The position numbers and the translations under genes were made by a program. A stretch of DNA of 64,000 bases, from the NCBI GenBank assembly GCA_003313425.1, contig NHZP01000070.1, positions 62,001 through 126,000 of the forward strand, written 5' to 3'. This document shows, piece after piece, positions 10,368-20,736 of the stretch; the first letter of the stretch is position 1; every line of letters starts with the position of its first letter. The notes beneath the pieces are model-generated. The model had not been told where the DNA came from. It worked only from the letters and a program-made list of their open reading frames with translations, and ran no database searches. Source of the DNA: Pseudopyrenochaeta lycopersici. Its lineage: Eukaryota; Ascomycota; Dothideomycetes; Pleosporales; Pseudopyrenochaetaceae.

Positions 10368-12212
10368 ATGTTGCAAGGTATAAGGGCATCTATGTTTACA
10401 ATGCCATCGTTTGGGCATGGTATGTCCCCTGGCGGGATGCAGAAGGTGGAAGGTTACAGTGACGCCAACTCATGGAATTGGCCAGAACATTTAGCTTCGC
10501 ATCATCCTTCTTGTTCGAATGTCTTCGACCCTTCTATGTATACCAGTTTCACCCCTCCATTGCAACCTCCATCGCGCGGAGCACCACGCCATCATTCGAT
10601 TGCCACCTCCCATGTTCTCGCGACTGGAAGTAATACGCCACCACCCGCGAGGCCCCAAGTGGCAGGAAATATGATGAAGGCGCAACCTGCCTTCAAGCCC
10701 ACTTGGCAGGGTTTCCTGGACACGACGAAAGATGCCATGACCATTGTAGAAGCTTCGCTTCAGGGTCGTTTGAGTCACATTAGCCGTCGACCTCACGACG
10801 AAGAAAGGGCAGAGATGCTTACTTCCGGAACTGTGTTAATTTATGAAGAGAACGCCTCTGGTATTAGGCGCTGGACTGATACTGTTCACTGGTCGCCTAG
10901 TCGAGTCATAAACAACTACCTCATCTATCGTCAGCTCGTACGCGCTCTTAAACTTGAAGAGAAGAAGAGTACTCTCAATCCTTGGTGCAGGACCAAACGG
11001 AAGCGTAAAGAAAGCGCTGGACCTGCCATGACCAAGACGGGCGAGAATCTCGACAACTCTGATGACGAATACGAGAACCCTCCATTCGATGGCTCAGTAC
11101 CTGGTGACGCCGACTGCACGAATAAGGTGTACGCCAACTTTGCCCAGGGCCTCACTCCGGACCAACAGCGACGCTTCTGTGGATCTCTTATCGACAACCA
11201 CGAGTTCAAGGAAGGAGGTTTGATGAAAAAGACCATTTCTGTCAAATATCAAGGAACACACCATCACATCATCTCCTACTATAGTCTTGAAGATGTCGTT
11301 AGAGGAAAGTTAAAGAGACCGTTTCAAGATCCCAAGTTGGCCGACATTCAACCTCGACCGGAACTGCTCAATGGCTGGAAGGTCAATCTTGAGGATGAAG
11401 AGAGCGAGGATATGCAGCTTGTCGCAGGCTACCCGTATCACATCCAGCCGAGCCACCTGCAGCATCATGTCATCGGAGCTGTTACACAAGCAGTTGTAGG
11501 ACACGCTGTGATCCAAACCCATGCTCCCCTTCACTTACATGTACCAGAATACTGGCATAGTCAGCAGACATCGCAGTATACACCGAGCCACCACAGTCCG
11601 CAGCATTATGCCTCACCCCGGTCGGCTGCTCCTCAATACTTGGCTACGCATCCCGGGCCTCAGTACGCCCCCCAACAACCTTCCCCGCAGGCGTACGCCC
11701 CTCAACCACGTTCAACTCAGCAATTTGTCCAACCACCCTCACCACAACACTATTTTTCTCCGCAACCCCCCAGCCCACAGTTCCCGGGCCCAGCGGCCCC
11801 ACCACAGCAATACGCGCCCCAGTCGCAACCGACCCGGCATTATTCTTTTGACCAATCACAGACCACTACGACAGCGCCATATGCCCAACCGGTACCAGCG
11901 TCGCAGTACCAGCCACCTCACCACCATCAAGCTCCACAACCTACACAAGACACTGTCCCCAAAGCTGCCACTTTCCATGTTCACGTTCCAGTCCCACAGA
12001 GTTCGCCGTCCGCTCAACACCCAAGCCAGAATTCAACTTTGCAGCGCGATCTACAGAGGCGGGCAATGGCACCAGTAGCTCTGCAGACTACGGCCCGACC
12101 ACAATATCCGGCAGCTCCCTTCTCTCAGTCGTACTGTGTGACCGACGCAAAAGTATGTGCCAGAACAGAAACACGCACCCAATTCACACCATGGCTGCTG
12201 AACCTACACTGA
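10368..12212 (+). CDS. WOPR-domain (Gti1/Pac2 family) transcription regulator
   Basis: A 614-residue frame. Residues 111-190 form the first WOPR box (PTWQGFLDTTKDAMTIVEAS, then GIRRWTDTVHWSPSRV); residues 283-330 form the second (GGLMKKTISV, HHHIISYYSLED, RPFQDPKL). A basic RTKRKRK stretch near 209 could be a nuclear signal. The C-terminal half is rich in Pro, Gln, His and Ser with repeated PSPQHY/PQYAP-like motifs, typical of the disordered tail of Wor1/Ryp1/Sge1-type regulators. Family members bind DNA and control morphology, conidiation and, in plant pathogens, effector genes. The end is uncertain: a 99-nt GT-AG intron (12153-12251) would replace the last 19 codons with an 18-codon exon ending at 12308 (TPPAQAKVRKPVYKDFSR). 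Paralogue identity (Sge1/Wor1 or Pac2) is not settled. Confidence 0.88.
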   Translation: MLQGIRASMFTMPSFGHGMSPGGMQKVEGYSDANSWNWPEHLASHHPSCSNVFDPSMYTSFTPPLQPPSRGAPRHHSIATSHVLATGSNTPPPARPQVAGNMMKAQPAFKPTWQGFLDTTKDAMTIVEASLQGRLSHISRRPHDEERAEMLTSGTVLIYEENASGIRRWTDTVHWSPSRVINNYLIYRQLVRALKLEEKKSTLNPWCRTKRKRKESAGPAMTKTGENLDNSDDEYENPPFDGSVPGDADCTNKVYANFAQGLTPDQQRRFCGSLIDNHEFKEGGLMKKTISVKYQGTHHHIISYYSLEDVVRGKLKRPFQDPKLADIQPRPELLNGWKVNLEDEESEDMQLVAGYPYHIQPSHLQHHVIGAVTQAVVGHAVIQTHAPLHLHVPEYWHSQQTSQYTPSHHSPQHYASPRSAAPQYLATHPGPQYAPQQPSPQAYAPQPRSTQQFVQPPSPQHYFSPQPPSPQFPGPAAPPQQYAPQSQPTRHYSFDQSQTTTTAPYAQPVPASQYQPPHHHQAPQPTQDTVPKAATFHVHVPVPQSSPSAQHPSQNSTLQRDLQRRAMAPVALQTTARPQYPAAPFSQSYCVTDAKVCARTETRTQFTPWLLNLH

Positions 12213-12308
12213 ACGGCACATTGAACGTATATCTATCCCGGTCTCGCTCAGACCCCACCAGCTCAAGCAAAAGTACGCAAACCTGTTTACAAAGATTTTT
12301 CACGCTAA

Positions 12309-13071
12309 TGATTTTGGACGCGATGCCCCTTCGGCTCGGCTTTCTCTCGCCTCAAGTGGTACCTTACCTGCACAGCATTTCTGTCATTTCCCTTAACGCA
12401 CATGTGGCGTTGGTGATGTATCCGCAAGTTCGTCTTTCCGTACGTTTCGTTTGCATGGTTACACTTTCTCACATCGGCACTGTCTTTGAAAAGCCTCTCG
12501 ATGTTCTACTACGCAGTCATCCAAGGTACCTTGCCGCGCTTCACTGTTCCCACATTCCTGATCACTGGCATGTTTTCATCATACCACATACCCTATGTAC
12601 AAATATAACCAACCGTCTCTTCCCCGCATTGCCCTCAGAGTAATTTGTTAGGCATGCAAGTGCACAGTAACGCTATTAAGTATCAGTACTGTATCAATCA
12701 ATCTACTATTAGCGAAATCACCTCTATTGTTACTGACTGAATCTATACGACGCCAAATATTCGTCTCGCAATAGCAATATGCGCCCGACCTTTTCGTAGT
12801 ATCAACAAACAGCAGCAGCAGTAGCATCATCGTCATCATCCTATTAGTAAGTTGCGAATCCCAACCCATGCTTGCATCCTCGCTCATCGATCACGGCATC
12901 CCAAATCAGCCCGTCATGCTTTTGGGGTTTGACCCGTCCAATGAACCTATCTCCTCTCTATGTCGATTTAGTCCGCCGGCCATTGCCAAGTCGACTCGCA
13001 TAAATACGGCACCTCCATCGAAGTAAAAAAAAATCCCTCAACCATCCCCGCAAACCTTCTCTCGCCATCGT
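12309..13071. other. Intergenic, no gene seen
   Basis: Downstream of the WOPR gene. Contains a short CAG/CAT-rich tract near 12810-12840. No convincing coding frame. Confidence 0.4.
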
Positions 13072-14175
13072 TTACAAGCAGCCAGCCTCAGGGTCGAATG
13101 TGGAAACGAAGCCGTCTTCGAGAACACCGGCAGATGAAAGTAGTCTTGTCAGTGCTGATTCCCTCCTTGAGCTAGTCTCAACCTGACAAAGGAGCCCGTG
13201 CGGAAATGCGGATCTCGGCGCCGGAAGAGCCATGGCGGAAGAGGAAAACTCGCTCGGGTAGTTAGGTCGAGAACTCTCGACCACGGGTCGAGGTGAAGAC
13301 AAGAGCCTCGCCATTAGCGGAGATACCTCATCGGCGCCGAATTTGGCATTGTTGAACGCTGCTCCACAGGCATCTTTCATGTAGAGAGACATACCCCGGA
13401 TTGTTGGGGTGAAACCTGCATTGGCTTTTTGACGTGCATTTCGGTGCGAGCCACCCATGCCTCGCTTGCACCAGATCGAAACGGTGATTGTTCTTCTGCC
13501 CTCATGTGACAAGCCGGTGTGGTATGCAATACCCTGGCCTGATCGGACTAAGCGCAGCCAGGATTCAAATCGGCCCTCATGTCGTTCAGGAACGCGTGTT
13601 CCAGGGGAAGCAGTCATGGCGTCGCCGAACAGAAAGTTCCTTCTAGGTCCAAGATCAATACTAATAGGTTTCAGGTCACGAGCACTCCGCCGAAAAGGGT
13701 ACCTTTGGCGAAGGGTGCGCTCATCAGAAAAAGTACCGACATGCAATCGCACCATGAATAACAATACTCTATGTATGGATGAGACGGCCGGCGCTTCTAG
13801 GCGCATTATTGGGCAAGAGAAGTTGTCGATCAGGCGATGACCTAGCATTTGGGTGGGCTTTCCGGTAATATCCAACCACTGGCGAGTGTGTAGACTGTCT
13901 GCGCCCGAGACCACATGGGTACAAGGAATAAGTACATTCGGATGACATCCGGGACCTTCTAAAGCGCCTCGAAGTGGTGTTTGTAGTGCGGATAGAGGGC
14001 AGTAGCGGCGTAGTATACCAGCGCGTTGTCGAAATTTGCGTAGTATGTACCGAGATTGGCGTGGGTGAGGCTCACGTTTAGCATGAGACGCTGCCGGATC
14101 GTTATAATCAACTACGGAAGTGATCTTTAAACAATTGGCGGCCTCATCAATCTCCGTGGACAACGACGGATCCAT
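13072..14175 (-). CDS. Uncharacterised open reading frame
   Basis: A 367-codon frame starting MDPSLSTEIDE. I recognise no domain, signal peptide or membrane segment. It is rich in Arg and Ser, and a substantial frame also lies open on the opposite strand (13457-13840), which lowers trust. Length alone argues for either a lineage-specific gene or a chance frame in GC-richer DNA. It lies downstream of, and on the same strand as, a Zn2Cys6 pseudogene. Confidence 0.3.
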   Translation of the reverse strand: MDPSLSTEIDEAANCLKITSVVDYNDPAASHAKREPHPRQSRYILRKFRQRAGILRRYCPLSALQTPLRGALEGPGCHPNVLIPCTHVVSGADSLHTRQWLDITGKPTQMLGHRLIDNFSCPIMRLEAPAVSSIHRVLLFMVRLHVGTFSDERTLRQRYPFRRSARDLKPISIDLGPRRNFLFGDAMTASPGTRVPERHEGRFESWLRLVRSGQGIAYHTGLSHEGRRTITVSIWCKRGMGGSHRNARQKANAGFTPTIRGMSLYMKDACGAAFNNAKFGADEVSPLMARLLSSPRPVVESSRPNYPSEFSSSAMALPAPRSAFPHGLLCQVETSSRRESALTRLLSSAGVLEDGFVSTFDPEAGCL

Positions 14176-14418
14176 TTCGACCTTGAGTATCCGCTCAGGG
14201 ATGCACTTTACGTTGTCAAGCTGCGGCTCACTGGTCTCAAATCAACGCTGAGACAGTAGATCTTGTAGTAGATGTTAGCCATGAGTCCAATGGTTGCATA
14301 CCCGCCTTACGGGCTTTTGTGCATTCTCTCCGAGATAAGACCAAGGGATCACTTTGAGCCTGCATTATCCTCAATTCTTTGCTGCCGTTGAAACTAAACC
14401 TTCGATGCAGTTAGTGCG

Positions 14419-15214
14419 TTATAGCGAGGGCATGGGGTTAAAGCGTATCCCCCAGGATTGTTGACGTATCGTTGGGGATATTAGGTCCGAATGGGTCGCC
14501 CCAGCCGCTGCAGGCAGGAGATGGATGATCACTTTGCGGGAGCGCCACCTCAGGCAACTTGCAAGGAGGTCGATAAACCCTGACTCGGGCACAAGGCCGA
14601 CCGGCGTTGAGCATACCTGATCGGTTCTTAACCCGGGTCTCGGCCACTTTCGAACCGCTTCCACAGAAAACCCCATTTTTCGGGTGGCATACCTCCCGAA
14701 TTCATGATCTGAGCTAACGTGCAGCGCTGCGACACTAAGAATGCTATACATCAGGTATAAGTGTTGGAAACCGATCTCTGGAAATACCTTCTGCCAGAAG
14801 TGGTCCACTTGCGGTGTATTCACAAGGCTTCGGCTGGTAATCAGGGTCCAGTGGTGAAGGAGAGCTAAGTCTTTCAACTCGAAATATACCCCTAGAGGGA
14901 AGACGAGCAAGCATCATGGGAGAAGCATATTGCAATCTCATTGGATTCTGGCTGCGTAATAGCCGGTGATGCTTGTGATAGGGGCGATGAATGTTCGGTT
15001 GCTGAGACGTTGCGTGATATTCCTGGGTGACTGATGTTCCCGGATACATACAACTGACTCCACGGCGTGCACAGTGCGTACATCGTGGCTGTTTTTCATC
15101 GCACTGGCTAGCTGTGTGATGGCGCAGTCATGCGAGCGTACCTTGATTCGCTGACGCTTACACTCATTGCAACCACTCCCGCGACTTTCGGTGCGCCTTC
15201 CGTTTCAACGCCAT
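14419..15214 (-). pseudogene. Zn2Cys6 transcription factor, N-terminal relic
   Basis: Reading leftward from ATG 15214 (MALKRKAHRKSR), the frame must shift by one base (GGG for GG near 15185) to give SGCNECKRQRIK. A short 38-nt intron (15104-15141) then joins CDEKQPRCTHCARRGVSCMY, completing the six-cysteine binuclear zinc cluster. Further on, after another frame change, DLALLHHWTLITSRSL and LYLMYSILSVAALHVS match the start of the fungal-specific domain of Upc2-like factors. At least two frameshifts and a missing C-terminal half make it non-functional. It would have been a nuclear DNA-binding regulator. Confidence 0.65.
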
Positions 15215-16148
15215 TCGTTGGGATCTCTGGTGACTGGTTCGGAATATACGGTTCTGCACGTGCTGCAGTGCAAAATTTCTTTTGTTAAGGGCGAATGCTG
15301 GAGCCGATATACGATGAGCGAAATACGTGCGGGGGCCTGGATGGTTTATAATGGTGGCGCGATTACGCTAAACTTGATTTGGACTTAGTGAGGGGTAAGC
15401 AGAGCTTCGAAGTCTCTGCGCTGCTTCATCCAGGCACCAAAGTTCGGTCGGTGCTGGCAACAGCGTCAGCTGTTCCGATTGCCTCAATAAATCATGTCCA
15501 CCGAGGTATGCATCAGCTCATTCGAAATGAGCTCGGAGGGCAGAGCTTTCAAGCCCTTCTCCTGCATCGAATTTCTCCTTGTGTACATACGTATAAGTGC
15601 CTCGCACATGCTTTTGTTCCTGCAATTGCGCTCGATTGGGCTCTTTCAACATCAAGGGGGCTATGATGCTATTGAATGCACCGGAGATGCTTTCGCTACA
15701 TCGCAGACATTCTTCAGTCACACTGCTGGTGATATCTTTTCTTCGCGAGAGAGGAAGTAACCGTTCCATATTGGTTCTATAATACGCGAATTCCAATAAC
15801 GTACTCCACAAGCGAGTTGCGCCCCACACCAAGTTTGCGCGCCTCTATAGCTGTATACTATGTACTAGTCTGTAAACGGTATAACGCTTCCACTAGCGCG
15901 TACCCACCTGCGTACTTCGTTTACAAGCAAAGTGGCGTAGTCTGGCACGCGGGCGCCAAAAAAGGCCGCACCGCAAAATGCCTTGGCGTCCCCCAACACA
16001 CGCAAATTACTATGGAGAGGAGGTCAATTGAGCATTTTTCAAGTAGATTGCAACAAGCTGGGTTGTTCACAAGGTGAGGCAGTAGATTTAGCTGTATCTA
16101 TCCTTTTTTGGTGTTGCAGCTGTCAAAACAGAGCGCTCTTGCGCGAGG
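15215..16148. other. No clear gene
   Basis: A minus-strand frame at 15518-15832 has a helical Leu/Arg-rich start faintly like the middle domain of fungal Zn2Cys6 factors, too weak to call. The right-hand part probably includes the end of the Tc1-like element that follows, but no terminal repeat was fixed. Confidence 0.3.
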
Positions 16149-16986
16149 TTACCAACCAGTCATTTGACCATCCATTGCAATGCAATCTCTCAGCCTATTT
16201 GGCATAGAATTGACACACTTATTGATGAAGCCTTGTCCTATCTTCTCCCAGCCCTCAAGAGCAAACTCACGTGTATCTCCCTCATCCCAATGTGGAAATT
16301 TCTTGACGTACTGCTTAGGTGGTTGCCAGCAGTTTTCTATAGGAGCTAGGTCAGGACTAGAGTGACAGTTGAAGTAGCTCTTGAGCCCATGGCAGTCTTT
16401 CCACTGCCTTACTATGTTGTTTTTGCCTGGGCCATGGCCTGAGTCACCATCCTCCTCAAGTACAAGGTTGTCTCCTCGTTCAAGCCAGGGCTTAACCACA
16501 GGCTCAAGTATCTGATCAATATAGGCAGGTTGCGTCATCTTGCCATTGGTGTTGCTTAGAATGTCGTAGAAGGTAAGAGCTGACTTGAAGTCATGGCCAA
16601 TAGCAGCCCAGGCATGTACGCTCTTGAGGTTGCGCTCATGATCATCTCTCTCATCTCGCTGCTGAATACACTCACTGCAGTAGCGCTCTCCTGGCTTGCG
16701 GATGATGTATATGCTGCCTTGAGGGCCAAGGGCCCAGTGTATCTCATCTGAGAACCTGACATGATGCCAGTCTTCAGCATCAGGATAGCGTTGTAGCATG
16801 GTAGTAGCCCAGGATTTTCTAGCACAGGCTGTGCTATCATTTACCCACCTCTTCTGGCATGCAATGCACTTAGAGTAGCTCATAGTATTGCCCATCGCAC
16901 GAGACATAGTACGTGCTGAGACTCCCTCAACACCAGCCTCAAAGCCTAGCTCAAGCCTTGTCAGCTTCCTTGCTTCAAATCCAACC
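16149..16986 (-). pseudogene. Tc1-like transposase, 5' truncated by an LTR
   Basis: The frame is open from the LTR boundary at 16986 to 16149; an internal ATG lies at 16907. The DDE core is visible: VRFSDEIHW (first Asp), LVLEEDGDSGHGPG (second Asp), and SPDLAPIENCW (the Glu of a DD34E-type motif). No stop or frameshift lies within it, but the N-terminal DNA-binding part is missing because the LTR at 16987 replaces it. A full transposase would be about 350 residues; about 280 codons remain. Confidence 0.75.
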
Positions 16987-17215
16987 TGTCGCAGGCCAGA
17001 TCCACCTGGTGGAAGCTCATTGGCTCAGGAATCAATCATCACATGATAGCTGTCGCGAGGGACATAAAAGCACCTCTCCTCACTATAGCACAAAGAGAGA
17101 CGATCTCACATCTACATACATACAATACACACACACACACACAGTTATAATACATTCTCCTCATTTTCTTCACCCATTTTCACTGTTCGTCCTAACACAC
17201 ATGTACAGTGCGACA
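16987..17215 (+). mobile_element. Solo LTR, family A, without target duplication
   Basis: A 229-bp copy of the family A LTR (TGTCGCAGG ... GTGCGACA) including the ATAAAAG box and a CA-repeat stretch. Flanks are CAACC on the left and ATAGC on the right, so there is no target duplication; the left flank is Tc1-like transposase and the right flank is not. Confidence 0.85.
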
Positions 17216-17257
17216 ATAGCGCATACAGCAAAGTCAGCAACCTCATCAAAAATTCCA

Positions 17258-17410
17258 ACCTAGACATCAAGCCAGCCAAGCCTATCAATCAAGCCTTCCC
17301 TCAAGGCTTGATTTGGCTAACAAATTACTATGGGAAGGCTTGACTTGTTGGAATGCTTATGTAATCAAGCCAAACAATCAAGTGCTTGATAGAAGCTTGA
17401 TTGTCGACAT
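17258..17410. repeat. Palindrome-rich CAAGC/GCTTG repeat region
   Basis: Repeated CAAGCC/GGCTTG and CAAG/CTTG motifs in both orientations, for example AAGCCTTCCC against GGGAAGGCTT around 17290-17355. Composition resembles the subterminal arrays of the hAT element at 36907-40232, so this may be a relic of a hAT end. Confidence 0.4.
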
Positions 17411-17781
17411 GTCTGGTATGGGTGAACTATCCCATAGAGGACGAAGCACTGATCGTTCCAGTCTGACGCATCGATGACTGGTTGGTCATAGATAGACAAG
17501 TTCAGACTAAAAGGTGCTGAGCCGATATTCTCGTCATGTTCTTTGGGCTGAAGAGTCGCATATTCAGGGTTGTGCAACCAAGCTGGTGAAGGGAAGTTGA
17601 CTGTTGCAATGGTCTCGAAATTGAGGCCTTTGATTTGTTGCTCTTCAGGAGATCCAAATCTGTTAAGGGGCGGTACGCGTGCTATGAAAAAGATAGACAT
17701 GTCACCACTGGCAGCCTTTAGGGCTTCGGAGGGGGCATGTTGATGTGGTGAGGCATCTGGCGATGTAGATGTGAAGGCCAT
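17365..17781 (-). CDS. Hypothetical protein, probably truncated
   Basis: From ATG 17781 (MAFTSTSPDASPHQ) a frame of 138 codons; a further in-frame extension to 18000 is possible. It starts with a Ser/Pro/His-rich stretch and then a globular-looking part (FIARVPPLNRFGSPEE, WNDQCFVLYGIVHPYQ). I do not recognise the family. The last codons are encoded by the palindromic repeat region at 17365-17410, so the original 3' end was probably lost. Confidence 0.35.
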   Translation of the reverse strand: MAFTSTSPDASPHQHAPSEALKAASGDMSIFFIARVPPLNRFGSPEEQQIKGLNFETIATVNFPSPAWLHNPEYATLQPKEHDENIGSAPFSLNLSIYDQPVIDASDWNDQCFVLYGIVHPYQTCRQSSFYQALDCLA

Positions 17782-19238
17782 TTCTGGAGAGGATTCCTTA
17801 ATGGGCTTGCGGGGATAATTTTTTGGATTTTTTTTTGAGCGAACTAGATATGAGATATCAGTTCGCAAGGCTGTTATATTGCGATGAAAAGCAAGTGGAT
17901 GGGGTAACAGCCAGGAGACAGATATCGGTGGGGTAATGAGATACCATGAAACTATGCTGTACACGACGGAGGCTTCCGGCTCGTACAGGGCTCGCTTCAA
18001 TGTGAATGGCGAAGTGTGGTTGAGGTGGTGGTGAGATATGTATGTAGGGTCTAGATTTAGAGTTTTATAATTTATTTTGTAGCTTAAATGAAGTGGGGCC
18101 TCTAGATGCTATTGGTGGCACTATACTCAGCTAGCTATGGTCACGCTATCAAGATGTAAGTGGCTTGGATTCTGGATTCTGAATTCTTAGAAATTTTGTG
18201 ATGAGTCTCATTTTGGATATAGTTCTAGCGCATGCTTATGTCCTGGCGCTCAGACGATGAGCTGATGGAGGGTATAATGCTGCTGTCGAAGGTACGAGAG
18301 AGGGATATCATCGGCAACACGGTGCCGGAGAACATAATTGTGGCGGAGAAGAGGTTAGAGGATTGCAGCGAAGCAACGATCAAAGAGGCGGAAGCATGGG
18401 GACTGGACCTCCCCGGCGTGGCGAAGGAAATAGTATAATAATAGCAAAATGGAAGAATCTCTCCAGAATCAAGGAATGGATAGCATGGTGTAGAGAAGAG
18501 AGTTGTACAGTGATCAGGCTACAGTTTTGGTGTCGTGTGTGTTGTTCGATGGCGGCAGTAGGAGTGGGGATTGCCAAAAATGATGCCTTAGGCAGGAGAG
18601 CTGGCTGACGAGAAAGGAAAAGAAAAGATGGAGTGAATGTGAGTGGCCGAGTTTCTTACACTACAGCCGATGCAGCTATACCTAACATAATAACGATAAA
18701 CTTGACGTAATTTATCTGCTGAAGGGGCAGGTGAAGACGAAGAACTCAGATAAAGTGTAAGGAACTGAGCGTGAATAGATGGATATATTACGCCATATCA
18801 ATACGATCATACGTAACGTAGAGAGATGAAAAAAGATCTCAAAAAGATTCGATTCTCATGTGGTGTGGCGTCGGAAGTGGCTGCAGTTTTGAGGGGCGGG
18901 AGGCGTCAGAGGCCTTTCGTTCCTCAAGGCGCAGGCCCTTACTCTTTGAGTTTCCTGCTACGGTGCAGCGTGGGTAGCTTACTTAGTTGTACATATCACT
19001 CGCTTGTAAAACACATCATAGAAACACTGTAAAACAGCTAGGACGATTTTTATTCTCCTTCGAACTCTGCTAGACAGATGCTTAGCTAAAGACAATTAGG
19101 GAATAACTGACATAATAGCCAATTGACACCGTGCGAAGTCAGGCGAGGTTAAACTCTTGCAAGTAAACGAGAGAACTCCATCCACTGTTCCTCACATAGC
19201 AGACCGTTCGAGCCGACATCCCATGGATGATTTAACCA
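17782..19238. other. AT-rich intergenic region
   Basis: Apart from a possible 5' extension of the preceding frame up to 18000, only short frames are seen, including a 68-codon one at 18232-18438 rich in Glu and Asp with no domain. Many poly-A/T stretches. Confidence 0.4.
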
Positions 19239-19580
19239 TCAAGACAAGTACATGAACCACGATCCTGAGTACTCCAAGTAAAACCACGATTGTTGACAAT
19301 CGAGCGCTACACCCAGTCCTGCGTCAGCTTTCTGAACTAAGCCAAACAGGCAACGACCGCAGCCTTGCCACGAATATAAAGGACATGTACTTACACAACA
19401 ATTCTGACACGCTCCTGCAGAATTTGCATTTAATCCACAGAAAATGTCGCATGCCGCAACAGTCGAACCCGCAGAACAGGCTTGTCGCTTTTCCAGCCCA
19501 GCCATGCTATTCCCGGATGATGATAGAGGATTGCTAATGGCCGTACCGAGTAACGCAGATACGAGGAGAGTGTACCTCAT
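19239..19580 (-). CDS. Small secreted cysteine-rich protein (effector-like)
   Basis: A 113-residue frame from ATG 19580. MRYTLLVSALLGTAIS is a clear signal peptide; a short propeptide ends at the dibasic LEKR, a likely Kex2 site, leaving a mature chain of about 81 residues with ten cysteines (CDIFC, CQNCC, GCGRC among them), an even number suited to five disulfides. A strong GTAAGT sits after the CC pair; splicing to a downstream AG 63 nt away stays in frame but removes three cysteines and leaves an odd number, so the unspliced form is preferred. A TATA-like box lies about 100 bp upstream (around 19680). Small size, secretion and cysteine content suggest an apoplastic effector; no homologous family is recognised. 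Confidence 0.65.
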   Translation of the reverse strand: MRYTLLVSALLGTAISNPLSSSGNSMAGLEKRQACSAGSTVAACDIFCGLNANSAGACQNCCVSTCPLYSWQGCGRCLFGLVQKADAGLGVALDCQQSWFYLEYSGSWFMYLS

Positions 19581-19678
19581 TTTGAAGTCAAAGTATTGAT
19601 GTAATGGAGCAGAAGTTTCAGGTAGATAAGTGGAAATTTGTGGTTGTTGACTTTGACTTTCCAGCCATTAGACCCCCA

Positions 19679-19688
19679 ATTTATATTA
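19679..19688 (-). promoter_or_regulatory. TATA-like box of the 19.2-kb secreted protein
   Basis: On the minus strand ATAATATAAATT lies about 100 bp upstream of the ATG at 19580. Confidence 0.35.
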
Positions 19689-20199
19689 TCCATTTCTAGA
19701 GCAGCTAGGCTTTCCGTTGACTTCCGTTGTTTATGTAAAAATAGCCCCAAGGCCCGCTATAGTTGATCCGCACTTCGGCAATAGTTCCGAGAAATTTGAA
19801 GCTATTGCTCAGCATGCATCGCAAGCGGACGGTTTCACGGACAGATGATACCACCTGTCCACAAGGGGGTAGCATGAACGACCTAGGATGAACCGGAAGC
19901 TTCAGGGGTTTCCTTGTTGTGAGACATCACTTTGTCATCATTAGAGTGCAAGTAGGGAGTAATCCTTTTGTTGACAGGTCTAGAAATTACGGTGATATCT
20001 GATCGGAGAGACCGAAATTCCATACTTTCGGTGAGACCGAGAATATCGGATTCACCGTCGGCCAGACTGAAGAGCTGAAGTTAAGGCCGTAGATATAAAG
20101 GAGAAGGTTGCGCTCTGTAGAAGAGGGCGAGACAACTCAAAATAGAGATAATTTTAAGTCTATTGAGAATTGCATCACATGTGCCACGTATTTGAGTAC

Positions 20200-20531
20200 T
20201 CAATCTAATAAAAGGGGTATGAGAAGGCTGTACATGAGAAGGCAATCCTTCAGGTTGAAGTCGCTGCGCTTCGAGCTGAAAATACGCGGCAAAAAGGAAG
20301 CGAGCTCAACCTCGTACAACTATTGCAGAGGGAGGTATGTTAACTATCCAGGAAGGCCAGGAGAAGATATACGAGCGTCAGGTGAAGGCGCAAATTGAAA
20401 AGGAGACACTCCAGAGCGGAGCTCGTACAATGCCTCGCAGGCCTCAAACACGCGCCCCGAGCAAGTGCAGTATGTGTGAATCGCTTGAACACACTGCTCG
20501 TACGTGCCCAAAGCGCCAAACGACTGTATAA
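20200..20531 (+). pseudogene. pogo/Fot1-type transposase C-terminal relic with zinc knuckle
   Basis: Two frames joined by one frameshift near 20336. The first reads a coiled-coil-like stretch (AILQVEVAALRAENTRQK), the second MLTIQEGQEKIYERQ and then KCSMCESLEHTARTCPKR, a CCHC-like knuckle often found at the end of fungal Fot1/pogo transposases. The catalytic part is missing. A similar tail occurs at 58690-58876. It ends about 200 bp before the hAT element at 20737. Confidence 0.6.
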
Positions 20532-20728
20532 TTACGATTTATATATAGTTTGTTTTGTACGTTGTGGTCTAATATCAGAAGTTAAATGCGTAGAACTTGG
20601 TAGAGCTGATCAGCTCGCTTGTGTGATCAGCTGGCTTGTGGAACACGCTAGGAATGGACGGATTAATCAGTGGTAAACCACGTGACTGCAGGTGTCCTGG
20701 GCTTACAGCTCCATCGTTGGATAGTCTT

Positions 20729-20736
20729 CTTGTCAG
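20729..20736. repeat. 8-bp target duplication, left copy
   Basis: CTTGTCAG, repeated exactly at 23706-23713 on the other side of the hAT element. Confidence 0.85.

Noticed and set aside
15518..15832. Possible Zn2Cys6 middle-domain relic
   Set aside because: Similarity is only in general helical composition; no conserved motif could be pointed to.
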